Assembly (NCBI GenBank): GCA_020650975.1 | Contig: JAIPMN010000632.1 | Span: 31,703 to 95,702 of the forward strand | Origin: Apostichopus californicus | Lineage: Eukaryota > Echinodermata > Holothuroidea > Aspidochirotida > Stichopodidae | DNA: 64,000 nucleotides | Direction of reading: 5' to 3' | Shown here: positions 1 through 12,500 of the stretch, in pieces | Layout: every line of letters starts with the position of its first letter | Numbering within the stretch: position 1 is the stretch's first letter | The notes under the pieces: generated by a model | What the model saw: the letters and a program-made list of their open reading frames with translations, nothing else | The model's database searches: none | What the model was told of the DNA's origin: nothing | Position numbers and translations under genes: made by a program

Positions 1-165
1 AGTTATGCAGTAAAGGTAACTAGACAATCAGTATATAGAGAGAGAGAGATGCAGTAATAGGAGAGATTCCTTATTAGCATTAGAATTACCATAAAAATTT
101 GGAATATCATGCAATACAGTGACAGCTAATAGCGAAGCAACTTGAAGCAAGTCGAAAGTAGTAGC

Positions 166-254
166 ATGGACGAGAAGAAAAAGTCGTCGAGAACGGGGAG
201 GTGGAGTCTGGAGTTTGTAGACGTCGCACTTCAATCGGCCCCGCTCAATTCTTT
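166..254 (+). CDS. DOP1: Probable upstream first exon of DOP1 (N-terminal extension)
   Basis: ATG at 166 sits in a strong context (AGC before, G after) and has an in-frame stop at 130-132. The reading frame runs 89 bases to a consensus donor, TTT|GTAAGT, at 255. Two bases are left over, exactly matching the frame of the piece 6261-6363, which is open and runs into the conserved DOP1 start. Used this way it would add 64 residues, beginning MDEKKKSSRTGRW. This extension is not a conserved part of the family as I know it, so the exon may instead be 5' UTR, or unrelated. Phase agreement is the main support. Confidence 0.45.
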
Positions 255-595
255 GTAAGTTTTCGTTTTAAGAACATCTTTATGCGAATCGTATAGGGTT
301 CAGTTTACTCTTAATAATATTCGGAGCCACCGCCAGGAAACTCTGAACTGTTTGAAAATGTGACATTTCAGTAATTACTACAAATCAAATCTCTTGGTAT
401 TGCAAATACAATTTTGATCTGTAAGATCATGTAATGATACCATAAGGAATTCTGCTGTGTCATCTATAAATATATATATATTTATATATATTTATATTAT
501 ATTTATATTCATATGTACAGGTAACTAGTAAAGTCTGGTGGTCGATGATTACATTTTTCTACAGAGATACATGTCATGATGTAAGGATGATTATA

Positions 596-851
596 TTAAA
601 GGTAGTCTGTACTGTCTCCAAATTATAGCACGCTATAATTTCTAGAAGTTTTCAAAAAGTACTTTCCTGGAGGTATTTACTCTCCAAACTGTTCTCAGAC
701 ATTTTCAAGGAACACACAAGATGACTGAATGTCCCAGTGAGGAAAAATTCCTCCAAGGTTGTAATAAAAAACTGTTTAAGAATTTTGACCAAATGTGACC
801 ATATTGGAATATCTAGCATATTTTGGGGCCAATACAGCATACCTTTATTAA
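596..851. mobile_element. TTAA-flanked TIR element (MITE), copy 1
   Basis: About 256 bp. The left end TTAAAGGTAGTCTGTACTG mirrors the right end, whose reverse complement is TAAAGGTATGCTGTATTGG. Internal sequence is shared with 43416-43667. TTAA at both ends fits piggyBac-type targeting. Confidence 0.65.
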
Positions 852-1778
852 GTATCGATATAGACTGTAGACATCTTTACCAGTCATGCATACATGTGTC
901 ACTAAGGATCTGGAAAGAACAGTCATTAAAGTCTCAGTATGTGTTTGCCAAATTTAAACTTCGACCTTTCCAGCTTACTGCACTAAAAGCTCAGTGAAAA
1001 TGACACCGTTCTATGCAATTTCCATATCAATATTGTTATTGAGTTATCTGTCGTTAAACATTTTGAGCTGAATAAAATTCACCAGATTTAGCAAACAAAT
1101 AATCAGCAAACACGTATTCAGACTTTAAAATGTATTAATATTTGTCATCAAACTCCTCTCTACACTACTGTTGAATCCAGCCCTCTTCTCCCATTCCCTC
1201 CCTTCCCCTCCCCAATCCACCCCCCCAAGAAAATATTGATACATTTGCGGAATTGCCGCATTGGCGGGTTAGCAACTTGACAACGGTTTAGACTTGGTAC
1301 CATTTTGATCCTGCGGTAACATAGATGGGGATGTACTTACCGATAGATTGCCATTTCCAAGCTTCACTTTGATTCTACAGTAGCTACCGGTATCAGATAC
1401 TGACGACCATCATCATGTTGCGAGGGTTCTTATTAAAACACAATTACTGCAGTCATGGTAGGAGAGTCAACTCTCTGTGAACCCACCACATACTAGGCTG
1501 TATACATAATTTAATGTTCAGATTTTTGTAGGCATTAAAGCTTAGCTCTTATGAAATGCTAAAGTTGCTGACATGTAAGAAATCTGCTATACATCGTCGC
1601 ACTTGTATAGCAATTTGACCATTTTACATAGCATTTTACAAAGCATTTTGCTCTGCTGCGATACCTGATAAATTATATTCCCTGTGTAAGCATGCTGAAT
1701 GTAGCACTTTTGTCATGTACTGTATCAAGCTCAAACCAAACAGAATTACAAGTCTACCCTGAAAACATATGTATTTCA

Positions 1779-2050
1779 TTAAAGGCATTGAAGACTCGCC
1801 CCAAACCGTGTGCGGCCATCTGAAAAAGTTAACTTTCTGTTGCTTGCAAGTGACGTTTTGTTTGTGTCGCTACAAAATGCAGACAGTAATGAAACGTGAT
1901 ACCTTAATTGTTATCTTTAGCTGGACCTGAGATGTCCATCGCTGCATCATTTGTATACTGTGCTGTGGGTATTGACCGCAGCTATGTATGTACTGACTGT
2001 ACACTAGTGTCTAATTACCGACAGTAGCAAGCTGGGTGTGTATTTTCTAT
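1779..2050. repeat. Second copy of the TTAAAGGCATTGAAG repeat
   Basis: Shares AAACCG, GCATCTGAAAAAGTTAACTT, TTCTGTTGCTTGCAAGTGA and GCTGTGGGTATTGACCGCAG with 7465-7730. The right end is missing or diverged beyond about 2050. Confidence 0.65.
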
Positions 2051-5000
2051 AAAATATGCCTGGCTATCATAAGCATTCCCGTTTCTCACAATGATATATG
2101 TCAATAAGTACTCCATGAGTGTCCTTTTTACAGATAGGGGGAAAAAATAATTTACAAATTTCCATTACCGATTTTGTTAAAACAAAAATTATTATGTGGA
2201 CGAATTATTCACCACAAAATAGATCCCGGACCGACGTGCCCTGAACTGTTCAACTCTACTGTGAGGAGTGGATTACAATACATTATTTCTGGTAAAATTC
2301 TTCATGCTTTAATGAACACTATCAATACACAAGTAAGCAGAGTGGTACAGGAATGCGATAGTACTAATTGTACTTCACTGTAGAAAATGTGGAAATTGTT
2401 AACAAAGTGTTTTCCTTGTAAATGTAGCGTTAAATTTGCCACTTCAAAATTGGATGCATCAAGAATATGAATATATATCAGACACTGTATATTATCATTT
2501 GGCTTTTGTATACTTCACACTCCTTGTATAAAGGCAAAGTTGGAAACCTACCCACAGTTCAAGGTCGAAACAAGAGAGTGATAAATAACACACTTACCCC
2601 CCTCCCCCCCCCCTTCCAAGAAAAAACAAAAGAAAACCACAAAAACAAGGATGTTGTTGTCTATGCACATAGTACATACTATATGATATCACACCTGTTT
2701 GCTTCAAGTTCACCTTTGACTATAGAATGTGCCAACTTCATCTGTACCAATACAGTTATATCACTGAAAACGACAACAAGAAGAAATCTTATGCAAAGTC
2801 TTAAGCATAGTTCACCAGAATTTGCTCTTAGATCTAAATACTGTTTGTTCCTCATATCATCAGTCGTAAAACATTTTACCCGCCAGATCGGAGTCTGAAC
2901 TATCAATTGAATGGTAGATTGCATATAATTTATATTGATCAGTTTATCGCCAAAGAAGATCGTTTGAACAGTTATTTGAAGGTACGAAGCTCACAGTTTT
3001 AATATTCTCTCCATTCGTAAAGTAAATACGTGTTAGCCGTACAGTAAAAAGCGCATAATTGATAACTCTGTGTTCCGTTTTGTAGCATAATCATGTCCAA
3101 ACCTTCTTACAAATGATGACCTTTTCAGAGAAAGCCAAAATTATACCCACTCTGAGCAGGTGGAAAAAAATCCAAGGCCTTTTCATCTCAGGATTCAGTG
3201 GACAGGAAATTCAGAGAGGCTAGCTAGCAGCTAGGGTTTTTAGTGATATACTGTAAAAGCGTGCAAGTATTCTTTATAGTAGTAGTTCAAAGGTTAAATA
3301 ATTTAAATCCTTATGAGCTGTGTTAATTAGGATGTTGCTAAGGAGGGGGGATTATTGAAGGGAGATTGAAAATTTTGTAGAACTTTCTGTAGTGGTGAAA
3401 GTTGAACTTGTGTCATCATCTACTGTACGACCACTGCACACACACGTACAGTACCTGTCGAGAATTGTAGCCTTGTTGTAAAAGATGGTTCAAATAATTA
3501 CAGTAGCTTTCTACACATGGGACTTACCTTGAATATATATGCTGTGTATAGAATTTGGAGAAACACATAATATCACCATGTCCTGCTGCAGGCCCCATTA
3601 ACAAATTTGAGTGGGTAGAGTGGCATTACACAACTTAGGTAAATATTGTGTACATCAACAGAGGGCATGTCTGCATGTCACAACACCCAAGGATGTACCC
3701 ATGATGCACTCCTGTATAGTGTTATTTAATTAATTAATTTCATATGATGCGGTCATGTTGAAGAACGTTCTACATCTTCATAATTGTCCATCTCAGTGTT
3801 ACTGTATGTTGAAACATTATTTTATCAGGAGTAGGTCCTATTTACCTGTATTAATGTTCCCCAAAATATATATACAGTGTTTTCCATGATTTATCATGCC
3901 ACAAGGCTCTTTGGGCATATGTATATTATTAATGTCACATAATGGAAGTTAATTTTCAAACCTTTGGCCATTTTTGGTCATTTACGAGCAATTGTAACTT
4001 CATTGCAATTCATGGTACTGTCACGCTTATGAACTGCATTGGTTAAACAATCAAATTTGACCAGAAGATTGAAAATGTGCCCGAAATGGACATGCAAAAC
4101 AGAGTTTTTAACTAACACAAGATTCTGTGTATGTATCACATTGTACTTTATGTATACTATAGAGTACTTAATACTATGTATATTATCCAGTTCTAAAACA
4201 CTGTGTATATTATCCAGTACTACTTAACACTAAGTACTGTATATTATTCAGTATTACTGAACACTCACATTTTCTTGCAGGGTAGACAGATCAGCCCATT
4301 AATCAGGCGGTGTCCCAAGGCCCAAATGATCAGTAGACTCCACTTGGTAGGGGGGGGGGCCCACCGGACACATACTGTAAATCAAATCTGATACACTTTT
4401 GCCACTATAGTGGGCTCTATACCCATGCAAGCTAGGTTGTATCCAAAAGTGGGCTAAAATCATCAAACCTTGTGACTGTTTGTCCTGTGGGGGAGGGTTG
4501 AGGGGGGAGGGGGTTGAATTACCATTTGTGGCGGAGTCCAGATCACTGTAGTTTCTTGGTTGTTGTGTAAAGACAACGAATGCAGTAACATTAAATTCAA
4601 CCAATATGGAATAGTTTATCTGGTGTATAAAACAACACAAAGATATGCAAATCTATCTCTAGAGTCAAAATTACTACGTAAATTAAACAGCTCTCTGTGT
4701 AAAAGTTTTGATTATCTTTCTTTCTCACATAGAGCCTTATTATCAGTACTCTGAGATAATTCATTAAAAATCAAAATTGTGATGGTAAAGGTAATTTGAA
4801 TATACTTAATTTATTCCCTGGAACAGTCTGTATACTTATGAATCCATTATACACACATACATGCATGTACAGTGTACATAATACAGAAACATACCTTCAT
4901 TAACTTTGTATAAATAGAGTAATGAATCTTTTGGCTGTAAATTTTGACTGTGTTATTTATGCAATGTCGTTAACAGGATGTTCTTCATCAATATCCTACT

Positions 5001-5607
5001 TAGATTCTGTAAATAACATGTCTATACAGTTCTGAATTACCACATGTATCATATTGAGGTGACTCATGTTTCCATTTATTGGTGTCAGTCTCAGTAATAT
5101 GTATCATACGGATAGACATACTATGTACTACTGTGTTGTTACATGCAGAGTACAAAGTACTGTAGCAGTGTATTACCACAGTAGTGCACACACATTGCTG
5201 TGTACGTAACACTTGACTGTAATACTACTAGTGCCACACTGTAGTACTATTACTGCCGTACACATACTGTACAGTATTAGGCTTTCAATGGTGTATGTGT
5301 GCAGTACAGTTATTATGTGTACAGTAGTCAGTTTGGTTGGCTATACAGCTGATAAACAGTACCAAACAGCCAGACTTAATATACATAAGGAGTGTATTCA
5401 ATGGCATAGTACAGTAGATTAGGTAGGCCAATTATATACTAAAAATGGAAATAACAATGAATTCATATTATCATATAAAAATTGTTTAGTAGTGCTAGAT
5501 TTAAGTACTTATAATATAATTGTAAGAAATAATTCCTGCAATAGTTGAATCATTGAACGTAATTTGTGCAACTTCAAAATAGGCAGAAGAAAATCGGAGG
5601 AACAAGG

Positions 5608-5642
5608 GGGGGGGGGGGGGGGGNNNNNNNNNNNNGGGGGGG
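5608..5642. other. Assembly gap within a poly-G run
   Basis: Sixteen or more G's, then 12 N's (5624-5635), then more G's. Read-through failed in a homopolymer, so the local length is uncertain. Confidence 0.95.
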
Positions 5643-6260
5643 AGAGTGGGGAGGACAAAAAAATGTGAGTAGTGATTCTCGTATTTTAATTTGGCAAATT
5701 CAAGTCAGATATTTTGTTGGAGCCATCGGTTATTCGAAATAGATGAGAATTCATTTCTTGGAACAAATTTAAATTAAGAAGATTATAATAAACAATGACC
5801 AAAAATTTCCATCGAGTTTCATCTTTTAGTTGACTTGTTCATTAACATTTTGTCGTAGTGATAAGTAGTTCATTAAGTACACATTGTTATTCGCCACTAA
5901 TAACCAGATCAATCGAGTAAAAATAAGTGGACAATTTCATCATAAAACAAATTTTGGGTTAAAATAACAACAACTTCTGTAGCGATGGTTGCATACATGC
6001 AGCCAGGCAGGCAGGTCGCTTGGCCTTGGCGCATGTGATATGAAAGTGTTGCAAGCTTAATAGGGTACCACAAGTGTACTTTGTTATTTGTTGTGAGATG
6101 CAAAAAAAAAAAAAAAAAATGAATTGAATGTGTGATGCCATACGACATATGCCGGTTCAAAGGTTATTTTACCATTTCTCACTCCGAAAGGTTCAAAACA
6201 TTAAAACTGTCGTGACGTTAAACGTCTCATGCCTTGTTTTTTTTTCTTCAATTTCCGTAG

Positions 6261-6501
6261 GAAGAAGCTCTCCCCTTCCACCCTGACGAATAGACGTAAT
6301 TCGTTCTCAAAACAAGTAGTCGTCAAATATGACCTGACACAGACCGATGTAGAGTTTCCCAAAATGAATCTCGATGAAGCAGAACTCCAGACGGACCCGA
6401 AGTACAGGACCTATACCGCCAATGTCGATAAGGCCCTCCGAGGGTTCGAGTATTCCAGTGAATGGGCCGATCTCATTTCCGCTTTGGGAAAGTTAATCAA
6501 G
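6261..6501 (+). CDS. DOP1: DOP1 exon 1 (acceptor at 6259-6260, conserved start at 6364)
   Basis: Acceptor TTTCCGTAG precedes 6261 and donor AAG|GTAAAG follows 6501. The conserved start ATG at 6364 encodes residues 1-46, ending in [10 protein letters not shown] at phase 0. Bases 6261-6363 are open in the same frame and are either 5' UTR or the tail of an N-terminal extension from the exon at 166. Confidence 0.92.
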
Positions 6502-9500
6502 GTAAAGTATGAATACGTATGTATAGTAACATCTGCCATGACATTTTGTAAAGCTATTAGAATATTGTAATGTCAGGTAGTGGCGGTAAAGAAATGGTGA
6601 TGTACAGTTATTGCCAGGTACAGCATTGGAAAGAAAATCATGTTGCATTCGCAATAAAGCAAGTCGTCAATAGTGTTGTAGGGAAAAATTATTCACATTT
6701 TTTTTTTTCGCAAAAGAAAAGAAGCAACATTTGGAATGTGAAGTCACGTTAAATGGTTAAGGTTTCCCTACCTGGATCTATATGCAGCCGGCCTTTTAAG
6801 CCAATTTTCCCGTAGCTCGCAAGGTTTGCAAGTTAATACCTCATAAATGAAAAGGGAAAGCATGAAATATGTATATTTTTAGGGAAAATTTGAATTGGAT
6901 ATTTCAAGGTAACAGATGGACATATGCATGTCAAACTTTCTGATAATTTATTTGACAGTAAAATATATATTCCCATTTCATGGAAGTAAACCTACTCAGT
7001 ATTCTGGCCCAGGGACTGGGTAAAAAGACTCGCTGCAGCCTGAAAGATCGATCTCGCGTCCACCCCTGCTATTATAAGGCATTGTATTGAGTTTGGCCTG
7101 TAATTTGGTTATAGTTAAACCTTTGACCTACTAATTTCTGTTCAAAGTTCTAATTGAATGACACCATAATGGATTGCCTGCATTGTTTTTGTTTTTCTTA
7201 TTTTGTCAAGATAACATTACTCTAATCACTGAGGAGTTAATGATTGTATTCTGCTGACATTCATCATTCAACGCTGTTAATGTTTAAGAGCCACGAAATA
7301 ATGCTCCGTTAGAAAGAACCTCATGACTTCAATTTTGTTTACTCTGTTCCTTTTCTAACTACTAAATCTCCATTCTGCTGGATGTTTTTGCCTCTTTGGT
7401 CATATCCCTTTTCTTGTATATATCATGGTGGAAATTTGATCAGTTATCAACTCCAATAGATTGCTTAAAGGCATTGAAGATTCGCCCCAAACCGCGTGCG
7501 GGCATCTGAAAAAGTTAACTTTCTGTTGCTTGCAAGTGATGTTTTGTTCGTTCGTGTCGCTACAAATGCAGACAGTAATGAAACGTGATACCTTGTTATC
7601 TTTAGCTGGACCTGAGATGTCCATCGCTGTATCGTTTGTTCACTGTGCTGTGGGTATTGACCGCAGTTGTATGTAATGACTGTACATTAGTGTCTAATTA
7701 CCGACGGTAGCAAGCTGTGTGTGTATTTTCTGGGATCGATGGTGGTGTCTAACACTTCTGTTACACCTCATTCGAAACTAGGTCAGATTACCGGCATCAG
7801 ACATTTCATTTTGCTTCATTTTGCGTGAGTCTTCACACCCTTTCAACAAGACTAATGGTAGAATTGAATTGCATTGCAAACAACATGTAACATAAAAACT
7901 CAGCTGAACTCAACTCAGCATGCCTTGGGGAAGCAAGAGGTGATATCCTTTTCGTCTAGGTCTTGCTTTGATGTTAGACTACATGGCCTTGATTTTTTGT
8001 TTTTTTTTGTTATTCAACTGATCTGACATGTGACAATGTTAATTAAATGTCAGTAGGGGATGTCTACTGTACATACTGTACCTAGTAAACTTAGCCAGGT
8101 ACAGTACTTTGCCAAGTACATCGCTTTTTAATGCCCTGTTTTTATTTTTTGTTTTTTATAAGAATGAGAATTATGCCTTTACATGCAAAGGTCATTATAT
8201 CAAAACTTGTGTTATTACGTTTAATACCCTCTTTCGGTATAGGTTAAGTGCAGTAGTGTTGGTTTGTACTGTAGCCTATCACATACTTGTGCCCAAAATT
8301 TAAAAACAACATTCATAATATTGACAGACAAATAGCAGCATATTTGCAGCCCTTCGAAATTATGTCTAGGACTTTCACATACTGTAATAGCCTACAGTAT
8401 GTAAATCATTGCAAATTTATGTTATCCATCAATATAAACAAAGTTTGTTTAATACAGCACATACTTTATGAAACTTTTATCGCTGGTAAATGTGTCGTAC
8501 TTTCTTCATGAATCAGACGTAGGCCATGTCATTCAACTCAGCTAGTTACACGAACGCACGCACAAGAATTTGCAACTAATAATTCATTCACACGCTGCCT
8601 AAGGCTGTCTGAATTTTTATGAAAACAAATTACTTTCGGGAAGGGGAATTAAGCGCCCATTGTGAGCAGATCAAAATTTCTTCAAAATTGAGATGGCCGA
8701 ATGGGTTACGAAAAGTATTGAAAAGGAATGGCAACTTCAGTTGTGAAAAACTGCACACTGTCTAGTCTACTACAAGTTGGGAAATAGCAATAAATCGAGT
8801 TTCCACGACTGAAGTCTATGCGACTGAAATCTAGCAACTTCTCAATCAGTCGTGCAGGTCTTAAGCCCGCACATTGTCCGACTATCCGAGATTGTAAGTA
8901 CGGGTTGAGTTCAGTCGAGTCTCGTTCAGTCGGGTCTCGTTCAGTCGAGCAGTTTGCGGCTGGTGTTAGACTTAAGTATTAGAAAAGAGCACAGTGTGCC
9001 CACAATCTTAGACTGTGATATCCTTACAATATATTGTGTAGCACATGTATAATGCAGCGTAACTTTGCAATAAACCAAGAAAGATGCAAAATTCAGTCTA
9101 TCACTGCAAATTTTTATCATGATACCAGCAATTTTATCATGTTTGTTTTTGTTGTTGCTTTTCCAGGTTTTACAAGCTAACTCTAAATACTCATGTATTC
9201 CCAAGAGGCTTGTCATAGGCAAGCGTCTGGCCCAGTGTACTCATCCGGCCCTCCCTAGCGGGGTACACCTGAAGGCTCTAGAGACCTACGCACTGATATT
9301 TCGTACCATCGGCCCCAAACAGCTGTGCCATGACATGTTTATATATAGCGCAGGGATCTTCCCCTTGTTGAGCTACGCTGCCATGCCGGTTAAACCCAAA
9401 CTGTTGGGGCTCTATGAAGAACATTATCTACCGCTAGGGGAGCATCTCAGACCGGCCTTGACGGGATTGCTTCAGGGTATATTACCTGGGCTGGAAGAGG

Positions 9501-12500
9501 GCTCTGAACATTCCGAGAGGTAATAATAGCCTTATATACAGAGTTTAAAGGTCTGCTGTATAGACCCCAACTATGGCACACTATCACAGAAAAGTTTCTT
9601 GAGATTATGTAATCGACCTGCCTTGGTCGTAAAACGACCTCCTCTTTTTACCAATTAGTCTGCAATGCCTGCCACATATTTTTTCTTGTATGAGGGGCTT
9701 TGTGTGAATGCTGTATGATTAACTCCACTGTAGACATGAACATATTTCCACACAGTGTTTTATACACAAAGAGCCTAATGGTGTTTAAGAAGCTATGCAG
9801 GCTAATCGTAGAGCCTGAGGTCGAGTTATGACCGTGGCAGGTCGATTACGTACTCACAAAACTTTCCTACTGTAGCTATAGCGTGCTATAATTGGAGCCA
9901 ATAAAGCAGATCTTTAAAAACATTTTGCGAGGTTAGTGCAACACATTGATGATAAAAAGTGGTTTCATGGGTATGCAATGATCTGCTTTTAAAAGCCACT
10001 TTTATAAAAGTTTTTTATTGATGCTGTACAGTTTTATGTTACTTCTTTACTCAGTAGCATGCTGTCTTCGCAGTTGCAGCTGTGTATGTTTGTCCCAAGG
10101 GTAAGAACAGGTACATAAGAAATATGTTAATCAAACCCAGTATCAAATAGCTGTAATTGATGCCCATATTTCTAATTTGTCTGGCTTATTGACTGCAAAA
10201 GTACTGATTTTTTTGGGGGGTGGGGGGGGGGATCATTGCACCCTTTTTGGTAATGATTGTGTATTCATTTGTCTCCTTGTGAACTTTTTCAAGGGCTTTT
10301 ATTGCTAATCAAACTTCTGCAAATTCCTACTTTTCATCCAGGGGAACAATTGACAGTCTAGGTTTGAGGTTCACTCTGGGATTAAAACTTCAGGCCCTCC
10401 TGACCTTTAATCAATTAACTACACAACTTTTCACAATAGATGACCAGTTTCTTTTTAGTTGTTTCTCTCTTTCACTTTCAATTAATAGTTAGCTTTTGGC
10501 AATATGCAACACAGCCTTTTATTGTTATTGCTCTCTAATGTTAAGTGTTCTTTAACAAACAAGAACACATACACAATAGATACACTTGAGTGAGTTTTGG
10601 TTTCGATGACAACAGAAACCTACGCAGTTATGATGTCATGTATGTGCGTGCGTGTGTGACGCCCAGCTTGTAAACACAATGTCTCAAGATAGAAATGATG
10701 GATACTTTTCATACTTGGCTCGAGTAGAAAGACCGTAATGTGTTTGGTGGAGGTCAAAGGTCATCTGAGGCCACCAGATGTCAAATACTGAAAACCTTGT
10801 AAAGAGGATGTCTCAGGATAGGAGACATGGATGCTTCTCATACTTATCATGTGGATGCATTTTATTGAATAGAAGAACCCAATTGTTTTTTGGTGGAGGT
10901 CATATTTGTCACCAGCGGTCAAACTAAAAACCTTTTAGACATGATATCTCATGGTAGAAGTCATGGATACTTCTCATACATGGTATATGGAATTGCCATA
11001 TTGAGTGCAAGAATCCTGTTGTTGGTGTAGGTCAAAGTTCATTTGAGGTCACCAGAGGCCGAATTATGGAAAACTTTAAGCATGATATCTCAAGACAGGA
11101 ATCATGGACATTTTTTGTCATACTTCATGTGTGGATGTATAACATTGAGTACAAGACCTCCATTGTTTTTGGTGGAGGTGTGTATTGCCATGTACAATAG
11201 ACTAACCTGTGTTTATCATGCCACAGTTCATCAAAATAGCGGTTAACTACATTAAAATTATAAGAGCTATTTCTGGTGAACAATCAGAAATGTAGTGTAA
11301 CAAAGTCATCGATACCTCAATGCATTTGCATTCTGGTTTCATCACAAAACCAAATTATGCAGATAAGTGGACAGGCGTACCGTACTGTACTGTGTTTGCT
11401 TTCCTACACAATAGTTATGTACAAGTCGCTAGTTTTACAGAAAGAGGAAATGCCACGTACAGGCTGTGAAGTGATGTAAAGAAGGAAAATGAAGAAGAGA
11501 AAAGTGACTTAGTATATACAGGTTTAGAAAGAGCATGATATCGCTCTGTCAAAAGTTGATAGGATTGAGGGATAATTTGATTGCTGAGTAACTGATGGCT
11601 TCAAAAAGTACTACAAGTTACCAACTGCCAAAAATCTTCTGATTATTCCTCATAATAAGATTGGAATCGGTCAAACAAGGAATAAGCCTCTGGAGATCAC
11701 TCTATGATGAAATGGCTATTAGCCAGTACCGTCATAATGTGTTCCACTTCATGTTACAAAATAGTGTCATTCAGGAAAGAAGAGAATGCTTTTCATCACA
11801 TTCCAAAAGCAGATGGTTAAGATTCAGATGACAGTTTTCCGTTCCATTGTATTTGATCGGTATGCCACCAGCTCCAGTAAGATCAAAGAGGGCTCACTCA
11901 AAGCGTCTGCTTGGCTGTGGCAGCTGCAAGCATCCCCTGTAGCAAAGCTGAATCAGAATCAAGGAATAGAGATTATCTCGGCAGACAGGCAGTGTATACT
12001 GTGTGAAGCTGCAGTGCCTATCGCATTGAACTGCAGGTCATAGAAGATGTCAGCCTGGCATCATCCTGGCTACACCTCCCCCTCCCATCCCTCATTGTCC
12101 CTCTTTTGATAAACCTTTGCCAAAATGCAGATTTATAGCTAAATTCATAGTCTGTCAGGTCCATCTATAGAAAACTTGATTTTTGGACCTCGTCAACGAG
12201 TAATCTAGAACGAAATGAAAGGGGGAGAGGAAAGAGAGAGAGAGGTCGTAGAATAATATTTTCAAGCACTGACAGAAGTAATACATAAACGACAAACATA
12301 GTATCTAAGATAAGAATGAATCTTTTGCCATTTCTTCCCACCCACCCCACCTGGCCCCCACCCTCCTCTTTGTCTCCTCTCCTATCCCTTCCCTCAAAAG
12401 ACTGAAAAAAATTAACTAAGCCCTCATTTGGCATGTTTTGGTATCTGTATTTTGATCATCTTTTCATGTATGTTCTCTCATATTCCAGAACAAACAACCT

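Larger units (their letters stand above)
255..6260 (+). other. Upstream region / probable first intron of DOP1
   Basis: No further coding exon is recognisable. Contents: an AT microsatellite (about 468-520), two repeat elements listed separately, C-rich runs near 1200 and 2600, and a sized gap. Short open frames here have no family match and drifting codon use. Confidence 0.6.
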
